Shown piece by piece: positions 8,052-17,077 of a stretch of DNA of 64,000 nt (position 1 is the stretch's first letter; every line of letters begins with the position of its first letter). Source of the stretch: WTGA01 sp965231865 (GTDB lineage: Bacteria; Pseudomonadota; Gammaproteobacteria; Arenicellales; Poriferihabitantaceae); NCBI GenBank assembly GCA_965231865.1, contig CBDDOJ010000001.1, forward strand, positions 868,001-932,000. The letters run 5' to 3'. The translations under genes and the position numbers were made by a program. The notes under the pieces are model-generated. The model was not told the origin of the DNA, did not search any database, and saw nothing but the letters and a program-made list of their open reading frames with translations.

Positions 8052-9365
8052 TCAACCAACAGTTACCGAAATCCGGTGCATGCTGTTATTCAGGTAACCC
8101 TTGGGATTCCAGTTGATGGCAAAAGGCTGCATGGTAAGAGCGTCATCCGTTGCCCGTGCCCAGATTTCGTAATACCCCTTTCCGGGAAAGGCCAGGTCCG
8201 CACTCCACCGCTGCCACGAGTAGGGGTTGGGCGGCGCCTGGAGGTCCGCCTGGACCCAGCTTGCCCCGAAGTCGATGGAAACATGCATTTCGGAAACGGT
8301 ACGGTCTCCCGCCCAGGCATGACCCGAGACGGACATCCTGTCGGAATCAATCATGCCACCGGATTCCATGGACGTGATCAGGGATTTCACCGGCATGGAC
8401 TCGATAATCTGGAAATCCTCATCGGGAACCTTGGTGCCCGGGGCAACATTGTATCCGGGTACGCGATAGGCTTTTCCGGTCATTTTGGGTCCGTCATGAA
8501 CGACATCGCGCAGTTGTATGCGTTTCAGCCATTTTTGCGATGTCGACCCCGGCCAGCCGGGACAGACGGTCCTGACCGGAAAACCGTGCATGGCGGGAAT
8601 GGGTTCCCCATTCATCGCGAAGGCGATCAGGCTGTTTTCTTCCAGTGCCTTGGCAATGGGGACACCCCGGGAGATGGGCAACTTGTCGGGGTCCCCGGAG
8701 AGGTGCCCGTCCGCGCTGTAGTGGGCCGTATAAACCACGTTGTCCTTGACCCCGGCGGCGGCCAGCACATCCCGATACCGGACTCCGGTCCACTCGGCAT
8801 TGCCGATGGCCCCCACTGTCCACTGGTTCCCTTTTGCCGGCGGATTGAATGCAGCACGCCCGTTTCCGCCGCATTCGACCTGCAGTTTCAGGCTGACCGT
8901 CTCAAATTTGTTTTTCAGGTCATCCAGTGTCAGGGTGAGGGGCGTATCCACTTCTCCATCGACCGTAAGGGTCCACCCGGTGGCATCCATGTTGGTCGCC
9001 ATTTCAGGCACAATGCCATTGTTGCGGACGAAGTGCCGTGAATTCGGGGTCACGTCATCGTCCAACAGGTGCGGAGGCGTCTCCGCATTAACCGGCCGGT
9101 CATTCAAAACCGACAATCCGTCTTTCCCCTTGATGACAAAATCCGACAGGTCATCGGCCAGGGCGGCGGGAATGAGTCCGGCAGGCATTTTGTCGGCATA
9201 GGGAATGGTGCTGCCGACCAGGGTCCCCATGGCAGCCAGCCCGGCTCCTTTCAGAAATCCGCGACGGTTCGTATTGCTGATTCGACCAAATACCAGCCGG
9301 TCCGCCTTCTCCGGGTCGTCCTGGTACAATTCACAGATTCCCCTTTCAAGTTTGCTTTTTGGCAT
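8052..9365 (-). CDS. Sulfite oxidase family molybdenum enzyme (SorA/SoxC-like sulfite dehydrogenase)
   Basis: The 437-residue protein has a Tat signal (NRRGFLKGAG, twin Arg 34-35), so it is exported folded with its molybdopterin cofactor. The molybdenum ligand Cys165 lies in LQVECGGNGRAAF. GFPVRTVCPGWPGS and SQKWLKRIQL are family motifs, followed by the C-terminal Mo-co dimerisation domain (SGHAWAGDRTVSEMHVSIDFGASW). The family oxidises sulfite to sulfate in the periplasm, and the adjacent diheme cytochrome supports that. Its N-terminus is unlike that of SoxC, and no other sox gene is present, so a stand-alone SorAB-type role is more likely than thiosulfate oxidation. Confidence 0.88.
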   Translation of the reverse strand: MPKSKLERGICELYQDDPEKADRLVFGRISNTNRRGFLKGAGLAAMGTLVGSTIPYADKMPAGLIPAALADDLSDFVIKGKDGLSVLNDRPVNAETPPHLLDDDVTPNSRHFVRNNGIVPEMATNMDATGWTLTVDGEVDTPLTLTLDDLKNKFETVSLKLQVECGGNGRAAFNPPAKGNQWTVGAIGNAEWTGVRYRDVLAAAGVKDNVVYTAHYSADGHLSGDPDKLPISRGVPIAKALEENSLIAFAMNGEPIPAMHGFPVRTVCPGWPGSTSQKWLKRIQLRDVVHDGPKMTGKAYRVPGYNVAPGTKVPDEDFQIIESMPVKSLITSMESGGMIDSDRMSVSGHAWAGDRTVSEMHVSIDFGASWVQADLQAPPNPYSWQRWSADLAFPGKGYYEIWARATDDALTMQPFAINWNPKGYLNNSMHRISVTVG

Positions 9366-9546
9366 CTTTAGCTATCCTCGTGAAAATAGTTATCGAACCC
9401 TCATAGCATACCATGGGTTCAGGAAAAGGCCATGGTGTTTTCCGGTTCCGTGTTAGGAGTTCATGATCTGTCCGGTTCCGAACATCCCGCACGGGACTGG
9501 AGGAAGCCATTTCTTCCCCGCGATGCGGCTCATCCGGGAAGAGAGA

Positions 9547-10764
9547 TCAGCGCTTGATTGCGACCACCAGGTCCATCACGTTTGTCCCCGTGGGACCCGA
9601 AACATACAGGCCACCCGCTTTTTGAAGAAAGGAGCCCGCATCCGCCCGGGACAGTGCAGCCTGTGCGCCTTCCCGGGAGGCAAAGGTCTGCCCATCGACA
9701 ATGCCCCCGGCAGCACTGGTCATCCCATCGGTTCCATCGGTGCCCGCGCACAGCGCCACGATATTTTCACACCCGGATATTTCCCGGGCCAGTAACAATG
9801 CCAGATGCTGGTTGCGTCCACCCACGCCCGGATTGTCCGGCAACACCACCGTGGGCTCCCCGCCCCACAGATAGACCCCTGCTTTGCCTTCACGCAATTC
9901 CCGGGCCATTTTTTTCGCCGCCCCCTCGATCTCCCGGTTAAGGGCCATCTCATTCTTCACAACGTCAAAACCGGCCTGCTCTGCAAATTCCCGGGCCGCA
10001 TTTCTCGCCGTATCATTGGATGCGATGATTTCACAATGATACCGATGGGCCGGAAGGGGGGGCCGCCGGTCCGTGGGAACGGAGGCGCGTTCAACCCATG
10101 ACTGCATGGCATCCGGAAACCCCTTTTCTTCTGCCGACCCGGACCGGCGGGCCCCGATTCCCGAACCAATGACTTCGATGTGGTCCGACGGCACGTCGGA
10201 TATGGCATACACATGCACCTGCTTCCCCCTGAAATACGACAACAGTTTTCCGCCCTTGATGGCGGATATCCGGGTTCGCACACGGTTGATTTCATCAATG
10301 GCATACCCTTCCGAGACCAGGAACTCGTTGATTTGCTGCAGTGCTGCAAGATCCAGGTCACCGGAAAGGGATTCCATCAGTGCGGAGGCCCCCCCGGAGA
10401 CCAGCATCACCAGTTCCTCGTTTTCCGGGACAGCCCTTACAAATGAGATTGCCCGCTCACCGGCCAACAGGCTGTTTTGGTCCGGGATCGGGTGCCCCGC
10501 CTCGATCACCCCGGCCCCGGGGAGATTGGCATCAGGATGGACATGTCCGTACTTGGTCACGAGCAGCACATTCGCAAAAGAGGATAAGAAGGGCGCCGCC
10601 CCCGCGACCATGGCGCTGGAGGCTTTGCCAACGGCCAGCACATTGGACACGTTCGAAAAACCGTGATGACCCATGGTAGCCGCGGTCACGACATCGCCCC
10701 TGACCCGGGCGACACCCGCCAGCCAAATGTCCACTGCATCCTGTTTTTCCGGTCCGGCCATCAC
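9547..10764 (-). CDS. Glycerate 2-kinase (MOFRL family)
   Basis: The 405-residue protein matches the DUF4147/MOFRL glycerate kinase family: VGKASSAMVAGA near the N-terminus, the phosphate-binding loop MLVSGGASALM, and in the MOFRL domain GGEPTVVLPDNPGVGGRNQH and the terminal GPTGTNVMDLVVAI. These enzymes phosphorylate D-glycerate to 2-phosphoglycerate (older annotations call them hydroxypyruvate reductase, TtuD). The start is GTG at 10764 or the ATG immediately after it. The GTGATG overlaps the TGA of the upstream EamA gene, indicating translational coupling and suggesting that the transporter and the kinase work on related compounds. Confidence 0.88.
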   Translation of the reverse strand: MMAGPEKQDAVDIWLAGVARVRGDVVTAATMGHHGFSNVSNVLAVGKASSAMVAGAAPFLSSFANVLLVTKYGHVHPDANLPGAGVIEAGHPIPDQNSLLAGERAISFVRAVPENEELVMLVSGGASALMESLSGDLDLAALQQINEFLVSEGYAIDEINRVRTRISAIKGGKLLSYFRGKQVHVYAISDVPSDHIEVIGSGIGARRSGSAEEKGFPDAMQSWVERASVPTDRRPPLPAHRYHCEIIASNDTARNAAREFAEQAGFDVVKNEMALNREIEGAAKKMARELREGKAGVYLWGGEPTVVLPDNPGVGGRNQHLALLLAREISGCENIVALCAGTDGTDGMTSAAGGIVDGQTFASREGAQAALSRADAGSFLQKAGGLYVSGPTGTNVMDLVVAIKR

Positions 10765-11630
10765 GGTTGCCCCGTTCTTTCTTCCTGCCGCAGTATCCGC
10801 TCACTGCCCAGCAAAACGAGCATCACCAATCCGGCACCCGCCCACTGCAGGGGGCTGAGGTTTTCCCCCAGAATGAACAGTGCAAGCAGGATCGAGACCA
10901 CCGGCTCAAAGTTGAAGATAAAGGCAGCTTTTGCCGACGGCATCCTGGCCAGTGACTGGAACTGGCAGACAATGGCAATGATATAACACAGGGTCGCACT
11001 CCCCAGCACGGTCAGTGCAAAATTCGAAGACGGCATGGAGAACTTGCCGTGGATCAACGGCATAATGAGCAAAATACCCATAAAATTGACCCAGAATGCC
11101 AGCACCAGCGGACTCATCCTGCTGGCGACGGTACGGCCCACCAGGAAGGTATACGCCGCCCCGCACGCCGCGAGCATGGCGAAAAGGATCCCGGACAGGT
11201 TCGGCACCAGGTTCTTGCTCAACAGCATCAATGCCAGGCCGGTGAATGCCGTGAAAAACGCGATGGCGGTCCTGGCAGACAGGGCAATCCGGCCCGATAC
11301 CACCGAGAACACGAACACCAGGACAGGATAAGAATACAAAATCAGCACCGCAAGGCTGACGGAGATGCTTTCCACCGCCATGAGATAGCAGATCATGGAT
11401 CCAGACCAGATGATGCCCACCAGGACGGTGGGTCGCCCGGTTTCGGGCGGCAGGCGAAATGAACCGCGCTGGATGATCACGATCAACCCGATGACGAGGA
11501 CGGACATGACAAACCGCCAGAACATCAGGGTCAGGGCATTGCCCCCATCGGCGTAAACGAATTTGGCCTGGGTGGTCACGGCACCCAGGCCACACGCCGC
11601 AACCAGTGCATACACCACGCCGGGATTCAT
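10761..11630 (-). CDS. EamA/DMT family transporter
   Basis: A 289-residue membrane protein with ten predicted helices and two EamA repeats; each repeat ends with a conserved glycine-rich helix, for example PVVSILLALFILGENLSPLQW in the second. The ATG at 11630 (MNPGVVYAL) is preferred over 11666 because GGA lies at ribosome-site distance and the first helix then starts immediately. Drug/metabolite transporters of this type move amino acids, nucleosides or small organic acids across the inner membrane; the substrate is unknown. It is coupled to the glycerate kinase gene. Confidence 0.85.
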   Translation of the reverse strand: MNPGVVYALVAACGLGAVTTQAKFVYADGGNALTLMFWRFVMSVLVIGLIVIIQRGSFRLPPETGRPTVLVGIIWSGSMICYLMAVESISVSLAVLILYSYPVLVFVFSVVSGRIALSARTAIAFFTAFTGLALMLLSKNLVPNLSGILFAMLAACGAAYTFLVGRTVASRMSPLVLAFWVNFMGILLIMPLIHGKFSMPSSNFALTVLGSATLCYIIAIVCQFQSLARMPSAKAAFIFNFEPVVSILLALFILGENLSPLQWAGAGLVMLVLLGSERILRQEERTGQP

Positions 11631-11693
11631 GCGTTCCAGACCCGGCCCGGACCAGGGCCCCTGCATGGATATTGAGGCCTGAACACGGTTCGG

Positions 11694-13319
11694 CTAACCC
11701 GGTCCCCTGACTTTTTCACGCAATTTGAATTTCTGGACCTTTCCCGTAGATGTCTTGGGCAACGCCCCGAAGATCACCGAACGGGGGACCTTGAAATGGG
11801 CCAGATGCTCGCGACAGTGGTCGATCACATCCTGTTCACTCATGGACTCTCCGGGCACCAGCCCGACAAATGCGCACGGCGTTTCCCCCCATTTCACATC
11901 GGGCCTGGCCACCACCGCGGCTTCCAGGATCCGGGGATGCGAATAGAGGCAGTTTTCCACCTCGATGGATGAGATGTTCTCTCCACCGGAAATGATAATA
12001 TCCTTGGACCGGTCCTTTAACTGGAGATAGTGGTCGTCATGCATGACCCCCAGGTCGCCGGAATGAAACCAGCCGCCTGCAAAGGCCTCCCTGGTCGCAA
12101 CCGGATCATCCAGGTATCCCTTCATTACAATGTTGCCCCGGAACATGGTTTCTCCCATGTCCTGGCCATTGCGGTCCACCGGCACCATTGAATCCGGATG
12201 CATGACATCCAGGTCCTCCAGGACATGATACGGGACGCCCTGCCGGGATTTTCGGTCGGCCTTGCCATCAATCCCCAGTTCATCCCATTCCTCTTTCCAT
12301 GAACAAATGACCGCCGGACCGTACGTTTCGGTCAATCCATACACATGGGTCACGTGGAATCCTTCGGATTCCATGGCGGCCAGGACCGACGCCGGGGGAG
12401 GCGCCGCTGCGGTCATCATCCTTACCGGGTGATCGAAGCTCCGCCGATCCTGCGCAGAGGCATTGATGATCATCCCCATAATGATGGGAGCCCCGCAAAA
12501 ATGGGTAGCTCCATGGTCCGCAATGGCATCAAAGATGGTTTTTGAATTCACCTGGCGCAGGCAGATGCTGGTTCCCGCCAGTGCCGCCAGGGTCCACGGG
12601 AAACACCAGCCGTTGCAGTGAAACATGGGCAGGGTCCACAGGTAGACCGGATGGTGGGCCATCTCCCAGCCCACTGCATTGCTCAATGCATTCAGGTATG
12701 CCCCCCGATGGTGATACACCACGCCCTTGGGATTGCCCGTGGTTCCCGAGGTGTAATTCAATGAAATGGCATCCCATTCGTCTTCAGGCCAGTACCCTTC
12801 ATCCTCTCCATCCCCGCCTGCGATAAAGGCTTCATAGTCGGTGGCATCCAGCCCGGGAGCCACCCCCCTGACTCCAATCTCGATGACCCGCAATCTGCGG
12901 TCCAGCCGGTCCAGGGCCTCCCCCGCCACCTGTGCATAGTCTGAATCCACCATCAACACGTCGGCCCGGCCATGTTCCAGGATAAAAGCGATCGTCGCGG
13001 CATCCAGCCGGGTATTGATGGCATTCAATACCGCCCCCGCCATGGGCACACTGAAATGTGTTTCATAGCTGGCCAGGGAATTGGGGGCCAGGACCGCCAC
13101 GGTCTGGTTTTTTCCGATTCCGTGGGCCCGCAGTGCCGAAGCCATGCCCTTACAGCGCCGGTAAATTTCCGACCAGGTCTTTTTATCCTGGCCGTCAATC
13201 ACCGCGATGTGATCCGGATAGACGGTTGCCGTACGCTGCAAAAACGACAAGGGCGTCAAGGGAGCGTAATTGGCAGGACATTTTTCCAGCCCCTGCTGAT
13301 ATGGGTTGTCGTAATGCAT
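11694..13319 (-). CDS. AMP-forming acyl-CoA synthetase
   Basis: The 541-residue protein has the full set of adenylate-forming motifs: YTSGTTGNPKGVVYHHRGA (A3), the acyl-pocket segment LPMFHCNGWCFPW, VYGLTETYGP (A5), SGDLGVMHDDHY (A7), DRSKDIIISGGENISSIEVE (A8) and the C-terminal catalytic Lys in TSTGKVQKFKL. It belongs to the fatty-acid/short-chain CoA ligase clade that includes plant AAE-type enzymes and DmdB (3-methylmercaptopropionate-CoA ligase). DmdA, DmdC and DmdD are not in the window, so I do not assign DMSP metabolism. The likely function is activation of a short or medium-chain acid to its CoA thioester. Confidence 0.88.
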   Translation of the reverse strand: MHYDNPYQQGLEKCPANYAPLTPLSFLQRTATVYPDHIAVIDGQDKKTWSEIYRRCKGMASALRAHGIGKNQTVAVLAPNSLASYETHFSVPMAGAVLNAINTRLDAATIAFILEHGRADVLMVDSDYAQVAGEALDRLDRRLRVIEIGVRGVAPGLDATDYEAFIAGGDGEDEGYWPEDEWDAISLNYTSGTTGNPKGVVYHHRGAYLNALSNAVGWEMAHHPVYLWTLPMFHCNGWCFPWTLAALAGTSICLRQVNSKTIFDAIADHGATHFCGAPIIMGMIINASAQDRRSFDHPVRMMTAAAPPPASVLAAMESEGFHVTHVYGLTETYGPAVICSWKEEWDELGIDGKADRKSRQGVPYHVLEDLDVMHPDSMVPVDRNGQDMGETMFRGNIVMKGYLDDPVATREAFAGGWFHSGDLGVMHDDHYLQLKDRSKDIIISGGENISSIEVENCLYSHPRILEAAVVARPDVKWGETPCAFVGLVPGESMSEQDVIDHCREHLAHFKVPRSVIFGALPKTSTGKVQKFKLREKVRGPG

Positions 13320-13410
13320 GCTGGCGGATTGTAAAAGTGGAATGAAAACTGGTCATACAGGCCAAAACACAGTAGATTAACCCATATTCGCCATTCACTG
13401 AAACCAAAAA

Positions 13411-13881
13411 ATGACTGACACCAACAAAATACGGCAAATCCTGCTGGATAGCAAAACCATTGCCATGGTCGGTCTTTCAGCCAAATGGCATCGCCCGAGC
13501 TATTTTGCAGCCAAGTACCTTCTCGACAAAGGCTACCGGGTCATCCCCGTGAATCCCAATTACAGCAATATCCTGGGGCAGGAATGTTATCCGGACCTCG
13601 CCTCCATTCCGGAACCGGTTGATGTGGTTGACCTGTTCCAGCGCGCTGACACAACCCCGGACTATGCCCGCCAGGCCATCGCCATCCGTGCCCGGGTACT
13701 GTGGCTGCAACTGGGCATTGTAAACGGCGAGGCGGAAAAAATAGCGCAAGACGCCCAACTCCTTTATGTGCAGGACCGATGCATGAAAATCGAGCATGGT
13801 CGGATTTTTGGCGGACTCAATTTCATGGGCGTTGACACAAAAATCATCTCATCCCGCCGACTCAAGTTCATTTCCAACTGA
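13411..13881 (+). CDS. CoA-binding (YccU-type) protein
   Basis: The 156-residue protein is a single CoA-binding Rossmann domain: TIAMVGLSAKWHRPSYFAAK, then GYRVIPVNPNY, VDVVDLFQRAD and LWLQLGIVNGEA, ending DRCMKIEHGR. These are family signatures (COG1832). The fold is that of the N-terminal domain of acyl-CoA synthetase (NDP-forming) and succinyl-CoA synthetase alpha, but the biochemical role is not established. It ends 10 bases before metY on the same strand and is probably co-transcribed with it, an arrangement that I do not recall as typical. Confidence 0.87.
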   Translation: MTDTNKIRQILLDSKTIAMVGLSAKWHRPSYFAAKYLLDKGYRVIPVNPNYSNILGQECYPDLASIPEPVDVVDLFQRADTTPDYARQAIAIRARVLWLQLGIVNGEAEKIAQDAQLLYVQDRCMKIEHGRIFGGLNFMGVDTKIISSRRLKFISN

Positions 13882-13891
13882 AGGGCAGACC

Positions 13892-15178
13892 ATGAACGAC
13901 CACCAATTCGAATTCGATACCCTGTGCCTGCATGCGGGAACCCAGCCGGACCCTGCCACGGCATCCCGGGCAACCCCCATCTACCAGACTGCCTCCTACG
14001 TATTCGACGATACGGACCATGCTGCCAGCCTGTTCAACCTGCAGACCTTTGGCAATGTTTATACGAGACTGATGAATCCCACCACGGCCATGTTTGAGGA
14101 GCGCATGGCCGCACTCGAAGGCGGCCGCGCGGCCGTGGCGACCAGTACCGGGATGGCGGCACAAATGACGGCCCTGCTCACCATCCTCAAGGAAGGCGAC
14201 GAACTGGTCTCGGCCAATACGCTTTATGGCGGCACGGTGACGCAATTCGCCCTTTCGTTTAAACGCATGGGAATCAGGACCATCTTTGTGGACCCCGATG
14301 ACCCGGAAAACTTTGCCAGGGCGATCACCGGGAAAACCCGGGCGCTTTACGGTGAAACTGTCGGCAATCCCAATAACAATGTGCTGGACATCGAACCCAT
14401 TGCAAAAATCGCCCATGCACACAACCTCCCCCTGGTGGTGGACAATACCTTCCCCTCCCCCTACCTGTGCCGGCCGTTCGAACACGGCGCGGACCTGGTC
14501 TGCCATTCCGCAACCAAATTTATCTGCGGGCACGGCACCTCCATGGGAGGGGTGGTGGTGGAATCCGGGAAATTTGACTGGGGAAACGGCAAATTCCCGG
14601 ACATGACCCAGCCATCCGAGGGGTATCATGGAATTAAATTCTGGGAAACTTTCGGTGATTTTGCCTATACCATGAAGGCGCGATGTGAAACCCTGCGGAC
14701 ACTGGGGCCGGCCATCAGCCCATTCAATGCCTTTATGATGCTGCAGGGACTCGAAACCCTGCCGTTGCGGATGGAACGGCATGTGCAAAACGCCGAACAG
14801 GTCACCGAATTCCTGAAGGGACATCAACATGTGTCCTGGGTCAAATATGCCGGGGACCCGGACAATCCCTACTATGACCTGGGCCGGAAATACCTCCCCA
14901 AGGGGGCGGGTTCGGTGCTGACCTTCGGAATCAAGGGAGGGCTGGCTGCCGGAGCCAGATTTATCGAAAATGTCCAGTTTTTGAGCCACCTGGCCAATGT
15001 CGGCGATGCGAAAACCCTGGTGATTCATCCGTCATCGACGACCCACCGGCAACTCAACGAAGAAGAGCAGTCCAAAGCCGGAGTCAGCCAGGACATGATC
15101 CGGATTTCCGTGGGCCTGGAAGCCATCAAGGATATTCTGTGGGACATTGACCAGGCCTTGGAGGCTTCTCAGCAGTAA
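13892..15178 (+). CDS. metY: O-acetylhomoserine sulfhydrylase
   Basis: The 428-residue PLP enzyme belongs to the Cys/Met metabolism family. It begins FDTLCLHAGTQPDPATASRA, has YTRLMNPTTAMFEERMAALE, and carries the PLP lysine in HSATKFICGHGTSMGG. The long insert before the C-terminal domain (GNGKFPDMTQPSEGYHG) and the total length are those of O-acetylhomoserine sulfhydrylases, not of cystathionine synthases. It forms homocysteine from O-acetylhomoserine and sulfide. The ATG at 13892 follows AAGGGCAG; the frame is open further upstream but overlaps the previous gene. A second homocysteine synthase gene (metZ) lies at 24.3 kb. Confidence 0.92.
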   Translation: MNDHQFEFDTLCLHAGTQPDPATASRATPIYQTASYVFDDTDHAASLFNLQTFGNVYTRLMNPTTAMFEERMAALEGGRAAVATSTGMAAQMTALLTILKEGDELVSANTLYGGTVTQFALSFKRMGIRTIFVDPDDPENFARAITGKTRALYGETVGNPNNNVLDIEPIAKIAHAHNLPLVVDNTFPSPYLCRPFEHGADLVCHSATKFICGHGTSMGGVVVESGKFDWGNGKFPDMTQPSEGYHGIKFWETFGDFAYTMKARCETLRTLGPAISPFNAFMMLQGLETLPLRMERHVQNAEQVTEFLKGHQHVSWVKYAGDPDNPYYDLGRKYLPKGAGSVLTFGIKGGLAAGARFIENVQFLSHLANVGDAKTLVIHPSSTTHRQLNEEEQSKAGVSQDMIRISVGLEAIKDILWDIDQALEASQQ

Positions 15179-15183
15179 CCCTC

Positions 15184-15200
15184 CGGCCACTTTGTGGCCG
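15184..15200 (+). terminator. Perfect 7-bp hairpin after metY, without U-tract
   Basis: CGGCCAC-TTT-GTGGCCG lies five bases after the metY stop codon. No run of T follows, so it is either an RNA 3'-end protecting stem or a factor-dependent terminator. The rest of the 15201-15380 gap shows no gene. Confidence 0.4.
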
Positions 15201-15380
15201 AAGCGGGAAGCCGCAGGGCATCTTGGAAGCATCCTGGAATACGCGGGACTGAAACCCCCGGAAAGGCCGGTCTTACCCGGCGTTCCGGCCCCGGGGCGGG
15301 TTTGAGCGATTATTCTGCCGGATGGCGCGAAGCCGGCATCCGGGCTCCTGGCATGGACCCGGAAAACGGGAACACGGTTT

Positions 15381-15773
15381 CTACCCAAGCCATTCCAGCG
15401 GAACCGGTTTTCGGTCGTCGTCAATCGAAACATAGGTATAACACGCTTCGGTGACTTTCAGGCTTTCCCTTTGCTGATGCCTGCGCCTCACCCAGGTCTC
15501 AATGTGCACGGACAGGGATGTGGTGCCTGCCTTCCGGGTCTCGCAATAACAGCTGACCTGGTCGCCGATGAACACCGGCAGGTGGAAATGCATGCCATCC
15601 ACCGCGACGGTGACCAGGCGTCCCTTGACCGTATAGCTGGCATGAATCGCGCCTGCGAGGTCCATCTGGGACATGATCCAGCCCCCGAATATGTCGCCGC
15701 TTGGGTTGGCATCTGCCGGCATGGCAATGGTCCGCAGCGAGGGTGTCCAATTCAGCGGGGGATCTTCGGTCAC
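15381..15773 (-). CDS. yciA: YciA-type acyl-CoA thioesterase
   Basis: The 130-residue hotdog-fold protein carries the signature MPADANPSGDIFGGWIMSQM and then DLAGAIHA, which contains the Asn/Gly and Asp residues of the active site, followed by VAVDGMHFHLPVFIGDQVSC. YciA hydrolyses a broad range of acyl-CoAs in the cytoplasm. It ends with the usual VSIDDDRKPVPL strand. It sits 3 bases downstream of the deoxynucleoside kinase stop and shares its strand, so the two are probably one transcript. YciB and YciI family genes lie just upstream on the other strand, recalling the yci gene neighbourhood of enterobacteria. Confidence 0.88.
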   Translation of the reverse strand: MTEDPPLNWTPSLRTIAMPADANPSGDIFGGWIMSQMDLAGAIHASYTVKGRLVTVAVDGMHFHLPVFIGDQVSCYCETRKAGTTSLSVHIETWVRRRHQQRESLKVTEACYTYVSIDDDRKPVPLEWLG

Positions 15774-15776
15774 GGT

Positions 15777-16412
15777 TCAAACAACCGGGTTAAAATAATG
15801 GCGCCCTGAAGAGATGTGATCGATTTCTTCCAGCAACAAACGATAATACTCATCATTGTCCAGAAAACCCAGGTTCTCGGCATTCACCATCAACAATGCC
15901 GAATCCTGGTAAGCCAGGAAATACCGCATATAGGATTCCATCACTTGTTGCAGATAATCCCTTTCCATATTTCTCTCAAACAACAGTCCCCGTTTTCGGA
16001 TTCGACTGATGAGCACATCCGCAGGCGCTTGCAGGTAAATCACAAGATCGGGGATAACCACGTCGGTGACCAGGTGCTGGTATACCTGGTTGTACAGATA
16101 CAGTTCTTCTTCGCCCAGGGTGATTTGCGCAAAGATCGGATCCTTATCCAGCATGAAATCGGCAACGCGAACCGGTGTGAACAAATCCATCTGGCGCAGG
16201 GCCTTGATTTGCTGGGTGCGCTGAAACAGAAAAAACAGCTGGGTCTGGAGTGCATATTGTTCCGGTGCCTTGTAGAATCGCTCCAGGAACGGGTTGTCGT
16301 TGGGCTCCTCGAGCATCAGCGACGCCCCCAAAGACGATGCGATGCGCCGTGCCAGCATGGTTTTCCCAACCCCGACCGGCCCTTCTACGACAATGTACTT
16401 TTTACCAGTAAT
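15777..16412 (-). CDS. Deoxynucleoside kinase, apparently started at ATT
   Basis: The 211-residue protein (counting from ATT at 16412) is a dNK/thymidine-kinase-2-like enzyme: Walker A GPVGVGKT at residues 11-18, LLEEPNDNPFLERFY-like segment (LMLEEPNDNPFLERF), QLFFLFQRTQQ, VADFMLDKD, and the lid RIRKRGLLFERNMERDY. The first ATG in frame (16358) lies after the Walker A lysine and would destroy the enzyme. Between an upstream TGA and that ATG there is no ATG, GTG, TTG or CTG in frame. AGGAAGAGG lies 6 bases before an ATT, exactly where family members begin (ITGKKYIVVEGP). The product phosphorylates deoxynucleosides for salvage. Confidence 0.82.
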   Translation of the reverse strand: MTGKKYIVVEGPVGVGKTMLARRIASSLGASLMLEEPNDNPFLERFYKAPEQYALQTQLFFLFQRTQQIKALRQMDLFTPVRVADFMLDKDPIFAQITLGEEELYLYNQVYQHLVTDVVIPDLVIYLQAPADVLISRIRKRGLLFERNMERDYLQQVMESYMRYFLAYQDSALLMVNAENLGFLDNDEYYRLLLEEIDHISSGRHYFNPVV

Positions 16413-16504
16413 TTGAAACCTCTTCCTGTACTTGGTGAAACAACCACGTATACTCCCGTGCTTTGTGGTTCAGCACTCATGGCAATTATATTATATAAAG
16501 GTCA

Positions 16505-17074
16505 ATGAAAATTCTGTTTGATCTGTTTCCGCTGCTGATTTTCTTTGGCGCGTTTAAATTTTATGACATTTATATCGCCACGGCCGCCGCAATTGTCGCC
16601 ACGTTCATACAGGTGACCGTGTTCTGGATAAAGAACCGGCGCTTTGAGGCCATGCATATCATGACCCTTGTCATCATTTCCGTATTCGGCGGTTTGACCA
16701 TTTACCTTCAGGACGATGCATTCATTAAATGGAAACCCACTGTGATCAACTGGCTGTTCGGATTGGCCATTGCGGTCATGTTGTTCACCAAAAAAACCGC
16801 GTTGGAATATGTCATGGGTGGACAAATCTCTCTGCCCACCCCCATCTGGAGAAAGCTCAACTGGGCCTGGGCAGCCTTTTTTCTTGTCCTGGGGCTGCTG
16901 AATCTGTACATCGCTTTCTACTACAACCCGGGTGCGGATGAGGAAATCCGGACCCAGACCTGGGTCCATTTCAAGGTCTTTGGAATACTGGGCCTGACCC
17001 TGGTTTTTGCGATTGTCCAGATGCTGTTCATCTCCAAGCACCTCCTTCCCGATTCCATGACCAAAGAGAAATAA
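16505..17074 (+). CDS. yciB: Inner membrane protein YciB / septation protein A
   Basis: The 189-residue protein starts MKILFDLFPLLIFFGAFKFYD and has five predicted transmembrane helices, with the family segments QDDAFIKWKPTVINWLF and LNWAWAAFFLVLGLLNLYIA. YciB (IspZ, intracellular septation protein A) is an inner membrane protein linked to envelope integrity and septum formation. The length is close to that of family members. The YciI-like gene starts 3 bases after its stop, so they are very likely co-transcribed. The region 16413-16504 holds the divergent promoter space with the deoxynucleoside kinase and contains the AT-rich segment TTATATTATATAAAGG just before the start. Confidence 0.92.
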   Translation: MKILFDLFPLLIFFGAFKFYDIYIATAAAIVATFIQVTVFWIKNRRFEAMHIMTLVIISVFGGLTIYLQDDAFIKWKPTVINWLFGLAIAVMLFTKKTALEYVMGGQISLPTPIWRKLNWAWAAFFLVLGLLNLYIAFYYNPGADEEIRTQTWVHFKVFGILGLTLVFAIVQMLFISKHLLPDSMTKEK

Positions 17075-17077
17075 GAT

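Noticed and set aside
11049..11462. 137-residue plus frame inside the EamA gene
   Set aside because: Gln/His/Arg-rich shadow of hydrophobic transmembrane codons on the other strand.
13868..15028. 386-residue frame antisense to metY
   Set aside because: Shadow frame of metY codons without a recognisable domain.
15777..16358. ATG at 16358 as start of the deoxynucleoside kinase
   Set aside because: It would remove the Walker A loop GPVGVGKT that is present in frame just upstream, and it has no ribosome site.
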